Shown here one piece after another: positions 1 through 4,763 of a DNA stretch of 8,890 nt. The notes under the pieces were generated by a model that saw nothing but the letters and a program-made list of their open reading frames with translations, made no database searches and was not told where the DNA came from. The stretch's first letter is position 1; each line of letters begins with the position of its first letter. Source of the DNA: Candidatus Fischerbacteria bacterium RBG_13_37_8 (lineage in GTDB: Bacteria; Acidobacteriota; HRBIN11; MFGW01); assembly GCA_001780385.1 (NCBI GenBank), contig MFGW01000193.1, positions 32,662-41,551 on the forward strand. The letters run 5' to 3'. The translations under genes and the position numbers were made by a program.

Positions 1-1
1 A

Positions 2-796
2 AACCCAATAAACCCGTTGATTGATGATCCTATCGAAAATGATTACATCATCGGTGCCGAAGATCTGCTCGAAATCCGTGTCTTCGAATTACCGGAACTG
101 AGTAGCACCGTCCGCGTCTCCTCCGACGGCAAAATTAATATCCCACCAATCGGTGATATCGATATCAATGGCTTCTCCAAATCACAGGCAGAACAAAAAC
201 TAAACCTGCTCCTCCGCGATTCTTTCGTCAATGAATCACATGCCGTCATCTTCATCAAAGAATTCCGCAGTCAAAAAATTGATGTAATTGGCGCCGTGCG
301 TAAACCGGGCAGTTATCCACTCATCGCAAGAAAAACACTCCTCGAAGTCATCTCCGAAGCCGGCGGCCTCACTGAAAACGTAGGCGATCTCATCCATATA
401 TTCCGTAAAAGCAGCCCACACTCCCCTAAAATCGAAATAGACCTCAATGAATTAATACGCCAGGGTAATCCAGCATTGAATATTACCGTGCGCCCAGGCG
501 ATGTTATAAATATTCTCCCTATCGAAAAAATCACCGTCTACATCTACGGTGAAGTAGGGTCTCCCGGCGCTATCGAAATCAAGAAAAGCGAAAACACCAC
601 CCTCCTGAAAGCTATCATTAAAGCCGGAGGTCCCACCGACCGCGCCAATCTCTCCAACGCTACACTCAAACGCACCACACCCGACGGCAAAGAAACCAAC
701 ATCAAAGTCAATATCAAGAACATTCTCAAAGGCAAAGACAAAGACCCCATCCTCCTCGACGGCGACATCATCATAATCCCCGAATCATTCTTCTAA
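2..796 (+). CDS. Polysaccharide export protein, Wza-like (PES + two SLBB domains), 5' end not resolved
   Basis: This is probably the periplasmic/outer-membrane export component that helps a capsule or exopolysaccharide cross the outer membrane. Counting from the TTG at 17 (259 residues), a PES (Poly_export) domain covers about 9-82 with the typical start YIIGAEDLLEIRVFELPELS. The first SLBB domain is about 88-168 (VIGAVRKPGSYPL, then EAGGLTE). The second is about 175-257 (YGEVGSPGAIEI, KAGGPTDRANL) and ends DGDIIIIPESFF. No signal peptide or lipobox is visible. The frame is open leftwards from 17 to base 2, reading Asn-Pro-Ile-type codons made by the 9-bp repeat, so the true start may lie outside the window and TTG 17 may be artificial. 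Codons end in C much more often than in the genes downstream. The stop overlaps an ATG (TAATG at 794-798). The domain call is firm; the start and exact role are not. Confidence 0.88.
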   Translation, partial: NPINPLIDDPIENDYIIGAEDLLEIRVFELPELSSTVRVSSDGKINIPPIGDIDINGFSKSQAEQKLNLLLRDSFVNESHAVIFIKEFRSQKIDVIGAVRKPGSYPLIARKTLLEVISEAGGLTENVGDLIHIFRKSSPHSPKIEIDLNELIRQGNPALNITVRPGDVINILPIEKITVYIYGEVGSPGAIEIKKSENTTLLKAIIKAGGPTDRANLSNATLKRTTPDGKETNIKVNIKNILKGKDKDPILLDGDIIIIPESFF

Positions 797-802
797 TGTG
801 CA

Positions 803-896
803 TTCCCAACCCAAACCCAACAAACCCAACAAACTCAACAAACCCTATGAACCCAACAAACCCTATGAACTCAATAAACCCGATAAACCCGTTAAA
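803..896 (+). repeat. 9-bp tandem repeat array B
   Basis: About ten tandem 9-nt units of the type aacccaaca, aactcaata, aaccctatg, aacccgtta run from just after the export-protein stop to the -35 box of the next gene. The period of nine keeps one frame open, so from the ATG at 796 it would read as repeated Asn-Pro/Ser-X triplets. The same unit recurs at six other places in the window. Confidence 0.85.
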
Positions 897-898
897 AT

Positions 899-927
899 TT
901 GCACCTATTTACAATTTCATATATACT
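899..927 (+). promoter_or_regulatory. Promoter-like site for the MNT/HEPN pair
   Basis: TTGCAC (899-904), a 17-nt spacer and TATACT (922-927) make a good sigma-70-type match. The expected transcript start falls at or next to the GTG at 934, giving a leaderless message. The -35 box begins three bases after the repeat array ends. Confidence 0.55.
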
Positions 928-933
928 AATAAT

Positions 934-1278
934 GTGAAGGTAAAAAGCATTAGTTTAAAGGAAAATGAAAGAAAAGCTCTCCATTCGCTGAAGAATATTC
1001 TTTCTGATAAATTTGATCTATTAGATTTTCGTATTTATGGTTCTAAAGCGCGCGGAGATGCTACTGATGAATCTGATATAGATGTGATGATAATTCTCTA
1101 TAAAGTTAATTCTGATATACGGTCTCAGATATATGACGTTGTTTTCAAGATTAATCTGGAAAATGACACATTTATCTCAATCACTATTTTCAATAAGAAA
1201 GAAATAGAAGAAGGCCCTATGTCAGAATCTCCCATTTATAAAACCATTCAAAAAGAAGGCATAGTATTTGACTATTAA
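934..1278 (+). CDS. Minimal nucleotidyltransferase (MNT) protein, antitoxin-type partner of a HEPN protein
   Basis: A 114-residue protein of the minimal nucleotidyltransferase family, which in HEPN/MNT pairs usually acts as the antitoxin, in some systems by nucleotidylating the HEPN toxin. The active-site signature GSKARGDATDESDIDV gives G36-S37 and the paired carboxylates D48 and D50 (GTG = 1). A third acidic residue on the later strand is not evident: that strand reads FISITIF. The C-terminal SPIYKTIQKEGI is typical of the short MNT proteins paired with HEPN. I chose GTG 934 because a promoter-like TTGCAC-17-TATACT ends six bases before it and family homology starts there. A longer frame from ATG 796 would add 46 residues of repeat-encoded Asn-Pro-X, which is probably not real. 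The gene overlaps the next by 11 bp. Confidence 0.82.
   Translation: MKVKSISLKENERKALHSLKNILSDKFDLLDFRIYGSKARGDATDESDIDVMIILYKVNSDIRSQIYDVVFKINLENDTFISITIFNKKEIEEGPMSESPIYKTIQKEGIVFDY
1255..1259 (+). promoter_or_regulatory. Ribosome binding site supporting TTG start of HEPN gene
   Basis: GAAGG lies eight bases before TTG 1268, inside the end of the MNT gene. It supports a TTG start overlapping that gene and translational coupling of the pair. Confidence 0.55.
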
Positions 1279-1678
1279 GGAAAAACAGATAGAATTAGCA
1301 AAATATCGTTTGAAGCAGGCGGAAGAAAGCCTAACAGAAGCTCTTTTTCTTCTTGCTGGTAAACAGAGCCCTCGTTCAATTATGAACCGTGCCTATTATT
1401 CAATGTTTTATGCTGTTCTGTCATTAATGGTATTTGAAACCTTTTCATCATCTAAACACAGTGGAGTTTTATCTTATTTCAACAAACGATTTATAAAGGA
1501 GCGAACATTCGCTGAAGAACTTGGTCGCTCAATAAATAAAGCCTTTGAATTGAGACAAGAAGGAGATTACCGTGAATATACTGAACTGAATTATGAGGAT
1601 GTTGAGCCCTTTATTTCTCAAGCGCAAACATTCTTAAACGCAGTAAAAGAATTCTTAGAAAGAAAGCATTTTAATTAA
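1268..1678 (+). CDS. HEPN domain protein, putative toxin of the HEPN/MNT pair
   Basis: A 136-residue all-alpha HEPN-domain protein (PF05168 / COG1895 type). Family landmarks in order are a helical start (residues 5-30), the core NRAYYSMFYAVLSLMVFE (40-57), KHSGV (63-67), and the ELRQEGDYREY segment (95-104), followed by a C-terminal helix (111-133). The length is normal, so this is the only apparently intact toxin-type gene in the block. The canonical HEPN ribonuclease motif R-x4-6-H is not present anywhere, so nuclease activity cannot be assumed. The family also carries the conserved KTH/KHSG and R..xDY positions. TTG 1268 is supported by GAAGG eight bases upstream and by the 11-bp overlap with the MNT gene. 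The two are clearly one operon. No terminator-like hairpin follows. Confidence 0.85.
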   Translation: MTIKEKQIELAKYRLKQAEESLTEALFLLAGKQSPRSIMNRAYYSMFYAVLSLMVFETFSSSKHSGVLSYFNKRFIKERTFAEELGRSINKAFELRQEGDYREYTELNYEDVEPFISQAQTFLNAVKEFLERKHFN

Positions 1679-1773
1679 AAACAATGAAACTAACTCCGCA
1701 TTCATTCCATAGCCGATATTTTTGCCTAAATAAAATATCTTCAGACCTACGTCGAATTGCTCCAATCAAAAAA

Positions 1774-1837
1774 ACCAATTAATTCACTCAACTTAAATGA
1801 ATCCAACAAACTCAACAGACCCGAAAAACTCAATAAA
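1774..1837 (+). repeat. Degenerate 9-bp repeat array C
   Basis: Poorly preserved units (ttcactcaa, cttaaatga, atccaacaa, actcaacag, acccgaaaa, actcaataa) lead directly and in frame into the second SLBB tail. The junction between repeat and gene fragment is at about 1837-1841. Confidence 0.65.
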
Positions 1838-2029
1838 GCCGCTATACTCATCAAAGCCGGAGGTTCCAATGACCGCGCCAATCTTTCCAACGCCACTCTC
1901 AAACGCACCACCCCCGACGGCAAAGAAACTAATATCAAAGTAAATATCAAAAGTATCCTCAAAGGCAAATCCAAAGACCCACTTCTTCAAGACGGCGACA
2001 TCATCATAATCCCCGAATCATTCTTCTAA
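1838..2029 (+). pseudogene. Truncated second copy of the SLBB export-protein tail
   Basis: The 58 codons 1856-2029 align without gaps to 623-796, the end of the Wza-like gene, at a constant offset of 1233 bp. I count 22 mismatches in 174 bp (about 87% identity). Fifteen of them are at third codon positions and only six amino acids change in 57, so the two copies diverged as functional coding sequence. Similarity continues past the stop (tgtgcattcccaacccaaac in both). Upstream of about 1838 it stops abruptly and is replaced by repeat sequence that stays open in frame back to TTG 1757. With only part of the second SLBB domain and no PES domain or secretion signal, it is very probably non-functional. 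It is best read as the scar of a recombination with a diverged paralogue or allele. Confidence 0.85.
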
Positions 2030-2037
2030 TGTGCATT

Positions 2038-2117
2038 CCCAACCCAAACCCAATAAACTCAATAAACCCGCTAACTCTAATGAACTCAACAAACCCGATA
2101 AACTCGATTAACCCGTT
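2038..2117 (+). repeat. 9-bp repeat array D
   Basis: About nine units (aacccaata, aactcaata, aacccgcta, actctaatg, aactcaaca, aacccgata, aactcgatt, aacccgtta). It follows the truncated SLBB tail exactly as array B follows the full-length gene. From the ATG overlapping the stop (2029) it reads as a 42-codon Asn-Pro/Ser-X frame that ends at 2157. I do not call this a gene. Confidence 0.82.
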
Positions 2118-2235
2118 ACAAGCACAGAACGTTATTTTCTATTGCAAAAGATATGCTTAAACATTATAATAATAATGCATTATCTTGAATATTGGAAAAA
2201 ATGCATTGCAAGATTTAATAGCAGAATCGAGAGAT

Positions 2236-2265
2236 TTGTTGTATTTACTAAATTTACAATATAAA
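2236..2265 (+). promoter_or_regulatory. Possible promoter of the coiled-coil gene
   Basis: TTGTTG (2236-2241), an 18-nt spacer and TATAAA (2260-2265) end four bases before ATG 2270. If used, the message would be leaderless. The region is AT-rich, so chance matches are easy. Confidence 0.35.
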
Positions 2266-2269
2266 TGAT

Positions 2270-3106
2270 ATGGCTAAATATTTAGAAATAATTGAAGAAT
2301 TGCCTAAAGATATTCAGGCTCCTATTTTAAAGCTTCTACAAGTACTGCGTGAGGATATTGCTAATACGGTAACTAAAAGTGATTTCAGTGATTTAAAAGC
2401 TATAGTTGTTGATTTAGGCGAAGCGCAAAAAAGAACAGCAAATAAAATAGAAGCACTTGTCGAAGCGCAAAGGAGAACCGAAAGTAAAGTAGAACAACTT
2501 GCCGAAGCGCAAAGAAGAACCGAAAATAAAGTAGAACAACTTGCTGAAGCGCAAAGGAGAACCGAAAGTAAAGTAGAACAACTTGCCGAAGCGCAGAATA
2601 AAACTGAAGCCGCGCTCCTGTCTCTTGAAAAAATAATTGAACAACTTGCCGAAGCTCAAAGAAAAACCGAAATAGAATTATCGTTGCTTTCAAAGGATCA
2701 TAAAGATGTAAAAAAGATGGTTGGCGGCATGTCAAATACTATAGGATATGATCTGGAAAATATCGCTTATAAATCGTTGCCTTTTTTGCTAAAGAGAGAT
2801 TTTAATCTTGAAATAAAAGGAAATTTAATCAGGAAAAATCTAAAATATCCTGATAATTCATATGATGAAATTAATATATTTGGGTCGGGTATTATTGGCG
2901 AGCAGGAAGTGTATATAATTGGAGAATGCAAATCTCAGCTCGGCAAAAAGCATATAGATAAATTCTTTAAATTATTGCAAAGAATAGAAAATAAACTTGG
3001 TTATAAAAATATTCTTTATTTTATAGTAACACATTTTGCCGATCCAGCTATAGAAGATTATGTGAAAGCAAAGAATATAAAAGTATATTACAGCTATGAA
3101 TTCTAA
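2270..3106 (+). CDS. Coiled-coil protein with C-terminal PD-(D/E)XK nuclease-like domain (DUF3782/COG5493 type)
   Basis: A 278-residue uncharacterised protein. Residues 1-45 form a helical head (EIIEELPKDIQAPILKLLQ). Residues 51-135 are a long coiled coil made of a 14-residue repeat, EAQRRTExKVEQLA, with starts at 51, 65, 79, 93 and 107 and a further one at 128. Residues 155-278 form an alpha/beta domain with YDLEN (160-164), D199-E200-I-N-I-F and E219-C-K221, which fits the D...(E/D)xK core of PD-(D/E)XK nucleases. Proteins of this design are often annotated DUF3782 or, misleadingly, chordopoxvirus fusion protein. Whether it cuts nucleic acid is unknown. It is cytosolic by appearance. No Shine-Dalgarno precedes ATG 2270, but a promoter-like box does. 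It stands alone between repeat array D and the antitoxin gene, 81 bp upstream of that gene's start. Confidence 0.8.
   Translation: MAKYLEIIEELPKDIQAPILKLLQVLREDIANTVTKSDFSDLKAIVVDLGEAQKRTANKIEALVEAQRRTESKVEQLAEAQRRTENKVEQLAEAQRRTESKVEQLAEAQNKTEAALLSLEKIIEQLAEAQRKTEIELSLLSKDHKDVKKMVGGMSNTIGYDLENIAYKSLPFLLKRDFNLEIKGNLIRKNLKYPDNSYDEINIFGSGIIGEQEVYIIGECKSQLGKKHIDKFFKLLQRIENKLGYKNILYFIVTHFADPAIEDYVKAKNIKVYYSYEF
2420..2629 (+). repeat. 42-bp coding tandem repeat
   Basis: Units start at 2420, 2462, 2504, 2546 and 2588. The units at 2462 and 2546 are identical over all 42 bp, while the unit between them (2504) differs at three positions. This suggests duplication of an 84-bp pair of units. The last unit decays into non-repetitive coiled coil, with one more related motif at 2651. 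Confidence 0.85.
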
Positions 3107-3131
3107 ACAAGCAAAACGTTCACCGCTCAAT

Positions 3132-3160
3132 TTGCAAAAAATTATGAATCGCAATAATAT
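3132..3160 (+). promoter_or_regulatory. Promoter-like site upstream of the orphan antitoxin
   Basis: TTGCAA (3132-3137), 17 nt and TAATAT (3155-3160), with an overlapping TATAAT at 3160-3165. It would give a short leader containing the GAGG at 3178. Confidence 0.4.
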
Positions 3161-3177
3161 ATAATATTACACTGCAT

Positions 3178-3181
3178 GAGG
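3178..3181 (+). promoter_or_regulatory. Ribosome binding site deciding the antitoxin start
   Basis: GAGG followed by six bases and ATG 3188. This favours ATG 3188 over the in-frame ATG 3176, which overlaps the site. Confidence 0.55.
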
Positions 3182-3187
3182 TATTTT

Positions 3188-3418
3188 ATGTCATCAAAAA
3201 TAAAAGAAATTGAACGTGAAGCGCTCCGACTTTCTTTGCATGAAAGAGCTCAACTTGCTGAGAATCTTATAATTAGTTTAGATAAGCAAAAAGATCCAGA
3301 AGCAGAAAAACTATGGATTGAAGAAATAAAGCGTCGCTATCAAGAATATAAGAAAGGAAGGGTAAAAACGAAGCCAGCCGAAAAAGTATTCAATGAGGCT
3401 CGTTCGAAAATAAAATGA
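3188..3418 (+). CDS. Addiction-module antitoxin (Unstab_antitox, PF09720/TIGR02574 type), partner toxin lost
   Basis: A 76-residue protein starting MSSKIKEIEREALRLSLHER. The pattern of a helical start, then LSxxERAxLAExLxxSLD (residues about 15-33), then a charged tail with LWIEEIKRRYQEYKKGRV is typical of the short antitoxins that neutralise ParE/RelE-type toxins. ATG 3188 is preferred over ATG 3176 because GAGG lies six bases before it. The partner should follow immediately. Indeed ATG 3415 overlaps the stop (ATGA), but that frame ends after 18 codons (see next entry). The antitoxin itself looks complete, so it is an orphan that could still bind a toxin encoded elsewhere. Confidence 0.8.
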   Translation: MSSKIKEIEREALRLSLHERAQLAENLIISLDKQKDPEAEKLWIEEIKRRYQEYKKGRVKTKPAEKVFNEARSKIK

Positions 3419-3471
3419 AGACGGTTGTATTCCTTCACCGCAAACCAGATTATTGGAAAAAGAGGATATAA
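3415..3471 (+). pseudogene. 18-codon remnant in the ParE/RelE toxin slot
   Basis: The frame MKTVVFLHRKPDYWKKRI then stop begins at an ATG overlapping the antitoxin stop, exactly where a ParE/RelE-type toxin is expected. The opening MKxVVF resembles starts of such toxins, but the rest is not recognisable. It probably keeps only the first few codons of a deleted toxin. This is an inference from position and the first six residues. Confidence 0.35.
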
Positions 3472-3488
3472 ATTTATAACAATGAACA

Positions 3489-3566
3489 CTGAACAACAAA
3501 CTCAACAAACCCAATCAACTCGTTAAACTCCTTAAACTCTAATGAACTCGATAAACCCGTTAAACA
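3489..3566 (+). repeat. 9-bp repeat array E
   Basis: Units such as aactcaaca, aacccaatc, aactcgtta, aactcctta, aactctaat, gaactcgat and aaacccgtt. It ends exactly where the TTGACA box of the next gene begins (3567). Confidence 0.8.
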
Positions 3567-3595
3567 TTGACAAATCATGCTTTATTTTGTAAATT
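3567..3595 (+). promoter_or_regulatory. Promoter-like site of the broken vapC gene
   Basis: A consensus TTGACA (3567-3572), 17 nt and TAAATT (3590-3595). The -10 box ends six bases before GTG 3602, the same geometry as at the MNT gene (922-927 to 934). Confidence 0.5.
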
Positions 3596-3601
3596 GGATT
3601 T

Positions 3602-3827
3602 GTGAAGCCTAAAGTTTATGTAGAAACAAGTTTTATTAGCTATCTTGTAAGCAGACCGAGCAGAAATTTGATTGTCGCTGCTCAGCAACAGGTTACAAAC
3701 GAATGGTGGGAGACTCGTCGTTCCGATTTTGATTTGTACATATCCCAGTTACTAATTCAAGAAGCAAATAGAAGAAGGATTTGAGCTTCCAATAATATGC
3801 ACACCTTATGAACTTTTAGGAAAATAA
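3602..3827 (+). pseudogene. VapC-type PIN-domain toxin gene with a large internal deletion
   Basis: From GTG 3602 the frame gives the N-terminal third of a PIN-domain ribonuclease: MKPKVYVETSFISYLVSRPS, including the first acidic residue (E8, in the slot that is D or E in this subfamily), then NEWWETRRSDFDLYISQL and IQEAN. It hits a stop at 3782-3784. The next frame (3777-3827) then reads GFELPIICTPYELLGK and stop, which is the recognisable C-terminus of the same family. Roughly the central 80-90 residues, carrying the remaining acidic active-site residues, are missing, and the join at about 3767-3776 is out of frame. A short agaag-type repeat at the join suggests slippage or end-joining. No functional toxin can come from this gene. 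The promoter-like site upstream is intact. Confidence 0.82.
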
Positions 3828-3829
3828 TT

Positions 3830-3913
3830 ATGAGGGAAGATCCAAATGAACTCGACCTCGTACAACGCAAAATATCATCATTCATCAAATACCTCCGCAC
3901 AACCCTTAAATGA
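3830..3913 (+). pseudogene. 27-codon ORF after vapC, probably a fusion of antitoxin start and unrelated sequence
   Basis: The ORF begins two bases after the vapC remnant ends. Its first codons (MREDP) resemble starts of the small antitoxin genes that often follow this VapC subfamily (M-x-DPIVEE type). From about 3844 (aatgaactcga, itself like a 9-bp repeat unit) the sequence becomes C-rich with codons like the Wza-like gene and reads NELDLVQRKISSFIKYLRTT. It then runs into the inverted repeat block. An alternative is a fragment of a capsule gene such as a chain-length regulator. I cannot choose firmly. Confidence 0.35.
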
Positions 3914-4024
3914 GTTAATCGAGTTAACGAATTTATCGGGTTTATCGAGTTAACCCAACAAACCCGTTAAACCCGAAAAACTCAATAAACTCAATGAACT
4001 CAACAAACCCGTTAAACTCGATTG
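3908..4024 (+). repeat. 9-bp repeat array F with an inverted half
   Basis: The left part (3908-3951) is the array in reverse complement (gagttaatcgagttaacga, gggtttatcgagtt). The right part (3952-4024) is in the usual direction (aacccaacaaacccgttaaac and further units). The two meet head-to-head at about 3951, the only inverted stretch of this repeat in the window, and parts could pair into a hairpin. Confidence 0.82.
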
Positions 4025-4030
4025 AAGTAT

Positions 4031-4036
4031 TATAAT
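4031..4036 (+). promoter_or_regulatory. -10-like box before the second MNT gene
   Basis: A perfect TATAAT ends eight bases before ATG 4045. No convincing -35 box lies 16-18 bases upstream, where repeat sequence begins. No Shine-Dalgarno is seen. Confidence 0.3.
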
Positions 4037-4044
4037 TATTCATA

Positions 4045-4374
4045 ATGAAAGTGAAAAAACTTACACCTGAAATTATCAAAGAGATTGTAAAACGTATAGT
4101 ATCAACCTCACATCCTGAAAAAATTATACTTTTTGGTTCACATGCGAATGGAATTCCATCAGGAGATAGTGATGTTGACCTCTTAGTCATAAAGCGCAGA
4201 GTCGGTTCAAAAATAGAAGAATATACCAGGATAAGAAAAAGTTTAAAAGGCATAAGAATTCCTATGGATATTATTGTAATTAATTCAAAAGAATATGATT
4301 TCTATTCACGTAATTGGATAAATAGTGTGATGGCAGAGGCAAAGGAAAGAGGAATTATTCTCTATGGAGATTAA
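4045..4374 (+). CDS. Minimal nucleotidyltransferase (MNT) protein, antitoxin-type, second copy
   Basis: A 109-residue nucleotidyltransferase-fold protein, only distantly like the one at 934. The full catalytic set is visible: LFGSHANG with G31-S32, then SDVDLLVI with D43 and D45 spaced as G-S-x10-D-x-D, and a third carboxylate D75 in MDIIVI. The protein therefore looks active, unlike the first MNT, which lacks an obvious third Asp. The C-terminal NSVMAEAKERGIILY is typical of MNT proteins paired with COG2250-type HEPN proteins. It overlaps the next gene by 11 bp (ATG 4364, stop at 4374). Neither upstream side shows a ribosome binding site, and a TATAAT lies close to the start. Confidence 0.83.
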   Translation: MKVKKLTPEIIKEIVKRIVSTSHPEKIILFGSHANGIPSGDSDVDLLVIKRRVGSKIEEYTRIRKSLKGIRIPMDIIVINSKEYDFYSRNWINSVMAEAKERGIILYGD

Positions 4375-4576
4375 GGAAGAAGAACTGATGGAAATATGTG
4401 AGGATAGTAAAATACCTCTTCCTGAATATATAGAAGAATTTGTGAGTTTAACCCCATTTGCTGTGGAATTCAGATATGGTTTTATTATAGATGAAATTTT
4501 AGATATTAATGCTTTTTATCAAAAAGTTTTGGAATTAAAGAAATTTGCAGAAAAGAGCATTGCAGAGCATCAATAA
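4364..4576 (+). CDS. HEPN-domain toxin, N-terminally truncated remnant
   Basis: A 70-residue frame overlapping the MNT gene by 11 bp, as a HEPN partner should. It matches only the second half of a COG2250-type HEPN protein: ELMEICEDSKI (7-17) corresponds to the stretch after the usual THDL, followed by LTPFAVEFRYG (29-39) and a final helix LELKKFAEKSI. The helices with the CFHAQQAAEK-like core, about 50-60 residues, are absent. The original start (MEIKE) appears fused in frame to the C-terminal half, so the frame stays open. It probably cannot act as a toxin, though it might still bind the MNT protein. Confidence 0.7.
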   Translation: MEIKEEELMEICEDSKIPLPEYIEEFVSLTPFAVEFRYGFIIDEILDINAFYQKVLELKKFAEKSIAEHQ

Positions 4577-4637
4577 AGGTAATATTATTTTAAGATTCCT
4601 CTATAGCTTCACGCAATGAGAAAACAACTATTTAAAG

Positions 4638-4720
4638 TCAACTCAACCAATCCGATAAACCCAATGAACTATAAGGAACCCAACAAACTCAATAAACCCG
4701 TTAAACTCTAAGGAACTCGT
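4638..4720 (+). repeat. 9-bp repeat array G
   Basis: Degenerate units (aactcaacc, aatccgata, aacccaatg, aactataag, gaacccaac, aaactcaat, aaacccgtt, aaactctaa). It is the last array in the window and lies directly before the third SLBB tail remnant. Confidence 0.75.
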
Positions 4721-4724
4721 TTAG

Positions 4725-4763
4725 GATGGCGATGTAATAATAATACAGGAATCCTTCTTTTAA
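4725..4763 (+). pseudogene. Third remnant of the SLBB gene tail
   Basis: Thirteen codons read DGDVIIIQESFF and stop, against DGDIIIIPESFF and stop at the end of the Wza-like gene (758-796). It is preceded by a stop codon in frame and by repeat array G. Its codons are more AT-rich than the two larger copies, so it is an older or different lineage. It is too short for certainty, but the full match of 10 of 12 residues plus the stop in this context is hard to dismiss. Confidence 0.6.

Noticed and set aside
796..933. N-terminal extension of the first MNT protein starting at ATG 796
   Set aside because: The 46 extra residues are entirely repeat-coded, while a TTGCAC-17-TATACT promoter ends six bases before GTG 934, where family homology begins.
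2029..2157. 42-codon Asn-Pro/Ser-X peptide gene after the SLBB fragment
   Set aside because: It is the open frame of the 9-bp array with no ribosome binding site and no conserved part; noted only as a property of the repeats.
2400..2735. Long reverse-strand open frames opposite the coiled-coil gene
   Set aside because: They arise from the 42-bp repeat on the other strand, giving repetitive Phe/Leu-rich translations, and have no start context.
4600..4625. Possible degraded second MITE end (atagcttcacgcaatgag resembles 6135-6152)
   Set aside because: The similarity is about 15 of 18 bases only, lies next to but not in the terminal repeat, and could be chance in AT-rich sequence.
803..4720. 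CRISPR array
   Set aside because: The repeated unit is only 9 bp, tandem without spacers, degenerate, and no cas genes are present.
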